Below the pieces are notes generated by a model. It ran no database searches. It saw nothing but the letters and a program-made list of their open reading frames with translations, and had not been told where the DNA came from. A stretch of DNA of 39,206 nt, from positions 1 to 39,206 of the forward strand of contig CAJABS010000073.1 of NCBI GenBank assembly GCA_903938075.1, in the 5' to 3' direction. Position numbers and translations under genes: made by a program. Source of the DNA: an uncultured Chloroflexota bacterium. GTDB taxonomy: Bacteria; Chloroflexota; Limnocylindria; Limnocylindrales; Limnocylindraceae. Shown here piece by piece: positions 37,792 through 39,206 of the stretch (its first letter is position 1; the number at the start of each line of letters is the position of its first letter).

Positions 37792-39206
37792 ATGGCAACA
37801 ACCGTTGAAAGCTTGGCCGCACAGAGTGCCCCAGCCACCCTAAAGAACTACATCAACGGGCAGTGGGTCGCTTCAACCTCGAACGAGCGCCTTGTGGTGC
37901 CGAACCCGGCTACCGAGGCCCCCCTCGCCTACGTACCTCTCTCGAATGCCGCCGACGTACAGGCTGCCGTTGATGCGGCGCGAGCCGCCGCTTACGAGTG
38001 GGGCGAGATGCCACCTCCAGAGCGAGCCGGCTACCTCTTCAAGTTGCGTGAGGCGATGCTCGACAACCGCGAAGCGCTCGCCAAGCTCGTCACCACCGAG
38101 AACGGCAAGGTGCTGAGCGATGCTACGGGCGAGGTCCGCCGCGGCATTGAGGTCGTCGACTTCGCCTGCGGCGCCCCAACGCTGCTCATGGGGCAGAACC
38201 TCGACCAGGTCTCGCGCGGCATCGACTCCGAGATGGTGCGCTTCCCTGTCGGGGTGGTCGCCGGCATTACGCCATTCAACTTCCCCTTCATGGTGCCAAT
38301 GTGGATGCTGCCACTCGCGATCGCCTGTGGGAACTCCTTCATCTTGAAGCCATCCGAGCGCACGCCACTCTCGTCGCAGCGCATCATCGAGATCTGCGAA
38401 GAGGCCGGGATCCCTGCGGGCGTTGTTGGCTTGGTGCATGGTGCTGTTGAGACGGTCACCGGCCTGATCACCAACCCAGGCGTCGACGCCATTAGCTTCG
38501 TTGGATCCGAGCGCGTAGCGCGCATCGTCTACGAGACTGCAGCCAAGAGCGGCAAGCGCGTGCAGGCGCTCGGCGGTGCCAAGAACCACATCATCGCCAT
38601 GCCTGATGCGGTGCTCGACCAGAGCGTGCCAAACATCGCGGAGTCTGCCTTCGGCAATGCGGGGCAGCGTTGCCTCGCAGGCTCGGTCCTCACGCTGGTC
38701 GGCGAAGCGCGTGAGCGCATGTTGCCGCGACTCCTCGAACACGCCGACACGATCAAGATGGGATTCGGCCTTGATGCTGGTGTCTCGCTCGGCCCCGTGA
38801 TCCGTGGTGAGGCACGTGAGCGCATTCACACTCTGGTCGACCAAGGGGTTGCTGCAGGAGCGAAGATGCTGCGCGACGGTCGCGGCACCGGGCCCGAGAA
38901 GGGCTACTTCGTTGGCCCAACGCTGCTTGAGATCGCGCCAACCTCGCCACTGGCACGCGAGGAGGTCTTCGGGCCAGTCCTCTCGATTCTCTACGCGAAA
39001 GACCTTGATGAAGCGCTCCGCCTGATGGCCGAGACGAACGAGTACGGCAATGCGGCGAGCATCTACACCGCCTCTGGTTCGGCGGCGCGTGAGTTCAAGC
39101 GCAAGGCGACCTCGGGGATGCTCGGTGTGAACGTTGGTGTGGCAGCCCCAATGGCCTTCTTCCCGTTCAGCGGTCGCCGCAAGAGCTTCTTCGGCGACCT
39201 GCACGC
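37792..39206 (+). CDS. mmsA: CoA-acylating methylmalonate/malonate-semialdehyde dehydrogenase (3' end outside window)
   Basis: NAD- and CoA-dependent oxidation of methylmalonate or malonate semialdehyde to propionyl- or acetyl-CoA with loss of CO2. About 471 codons are present and the frame runs off the right edge close to the normal C-terminus. The features are YINGQWVAS, the coenzyme region GITPFNFPFMVPMWM and ACGNSFILKPSE, GGAKNHIIAMPDA, and catalytic Cys294 in GNAGQRCLAGS. The late VNVGVAAPMAFFPFSGRRKSFFGDLH is diagnostic of MMSDH rather than general aldehyde dehydrogenases. ATG 37792 is used; no Shine-Dalgarno is present, in line with a leaderless mRNA. It is divergent from the class III aminotransferase across 129 bases, and the two would act in sequence. 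Confidence 0.94.
   Translation, partial: MATTVESLAAQSAPATLKNYINGQWVASTSNERLVVPNPATEAPLAYVPLSNAADVQAAVDAARAAAYEWGEMPPPERAGYLFKLREAMLDNREALAKLVTTENGKVLSDATGEVRRGIEVVDFACGAPTLLMGQNLDQVSRGIDSEMVRFPVGVVAGITPFNFPFMVPMWMLPLAIACGNSFILKPSERTPLSSQRIIEICEEAGIPAGVVGLVHGAVETVTGLITNPGVDAISFVGSERVARIVYETAAKSGKRVQALGGAKNHIIAMPDAVLDQSVPNIAESAFGNAGQRCLAGSVLTLVGEARERMLPRLLEHADTIKMGFGLDAGVSLGPVIRGEARERIHTLVDQGVAAGAKMLRDGRGTGPEKGYFVGPTLLEIAPTSPLAREEVFGPVLSILYAKDLDEALRLMAETNEYGNAASIYTASGSAAREFKRKATSGMLGVNVGVAAPMAFFPFSGRRKSFFGDLH

Noticed and set aside
37873..39204. Long open frame opposite mmsA (minus strand, 443 codons)
   Set aside because: Its product is an Arg/Glu/His-rich shadow without recognisable motifs; the plus strand encodes a clear MMSDH with its catalytic Cys.
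1..39206. Mobile elements, CRISPR arrays, tRNA or rRNA genes
   Set aside because: No transposase, integrase, terminal repeats, regularly spaced repeats or cloverleaf-like non-coding stretches were seen; gaps between genes are too short for most of these.

Overview
The window is GC-rich, gene-dense bacterial chromosome. By my reading it carries about 37 protein-coding genes with almost no non-coding space. I see no tRNA or rRNA gene, insertion sequence, prophage or CRISPR array, and no gene-free stretch over 300 bases. Several traits point to Chloroflexota, possibly a streamlined Limnocylindria-like freshwater lineage, with Actinomycetota as the alternative: F420 biosynthesis and F420-dependent oxidoreductases, the MSMEG_4193 / DUF3090 / SCO1664 trio, a RibY/ThiY-like ABC system, and many transcription units starting with a -10-like box 6-7 bases before the start codon, as expected for leaderless mRNAs. 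The lineage is an inference; no marker gene here settles it.

Layout. 1-800: 3'-truncated alpha/beta hydrolase (minus). 856-5330 (plus): fumarase, a phosphofructokinase with PPi-type residues, and the MSMEG_4193 phosphomutase, DUF3090 and SCO1664 genes, all overlapping or nearly so. 5342-8787 (minus): FTR1 iron permease with an NMT1/RibY-like ABC transporter. 8897-11584 (minus): homodimeric pyruvate dehydrogenase E1. 11623-12752 (plus): nicotinamidase and a membrane SRPBCC protein. 12749-14857 (minus): zinc-ribbon membrane protein, F420-type luciferase-like oxidoreductase, purine nucleoside phosphorylase. 14925-18674 (plus): two F420-type oxidoreductases, CofD and a CofC-CofE fusion. 18714-21210 (plus): thioredoxin reductase overlapping a soluble histidine kinase and its response regulator. 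21211-22356 (minus): YibE/F protein. 22428-27861: phosphate/polyphosphate block with DUF971, PPK1, CYTH, Ppx/GppA, PhoU and SixA. 27858-37662 (minus): a long run from aminotransferase and class 3 asparaginase through a J-domain membrane protein, a DtxR-like regulator, GluRS, a PhoB-like regulator, ProRS and a PhoR-like kinase to a glycerophosphodiesterase. 37792-end (plus): 3'-truncated (methyl)malonate-semialdehyde dehydrogenase.

How the genes work together. The F420 block makes and uses the deazaflavin cofactor; FO synthase is not in the window. PPK1, Ppx, CYTH, PhoU, SixA, GDPD and the PhoB/PhoR-like pair form a phosphate economy, which fits the predicted PPi-dependent glycolytic kinase. 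The aminotransferase and divergent semialdehyde dehydrogenase suggest beta-alanine or related omega-amino acid catabolism to acetyl- or propionyl-CoA. Most co-directional neighbours overlap by 1-8 bases or are separated by a few bases. Several convergent pairs share the same four stop-codon bases, so intergenic terminators are essentially absent.
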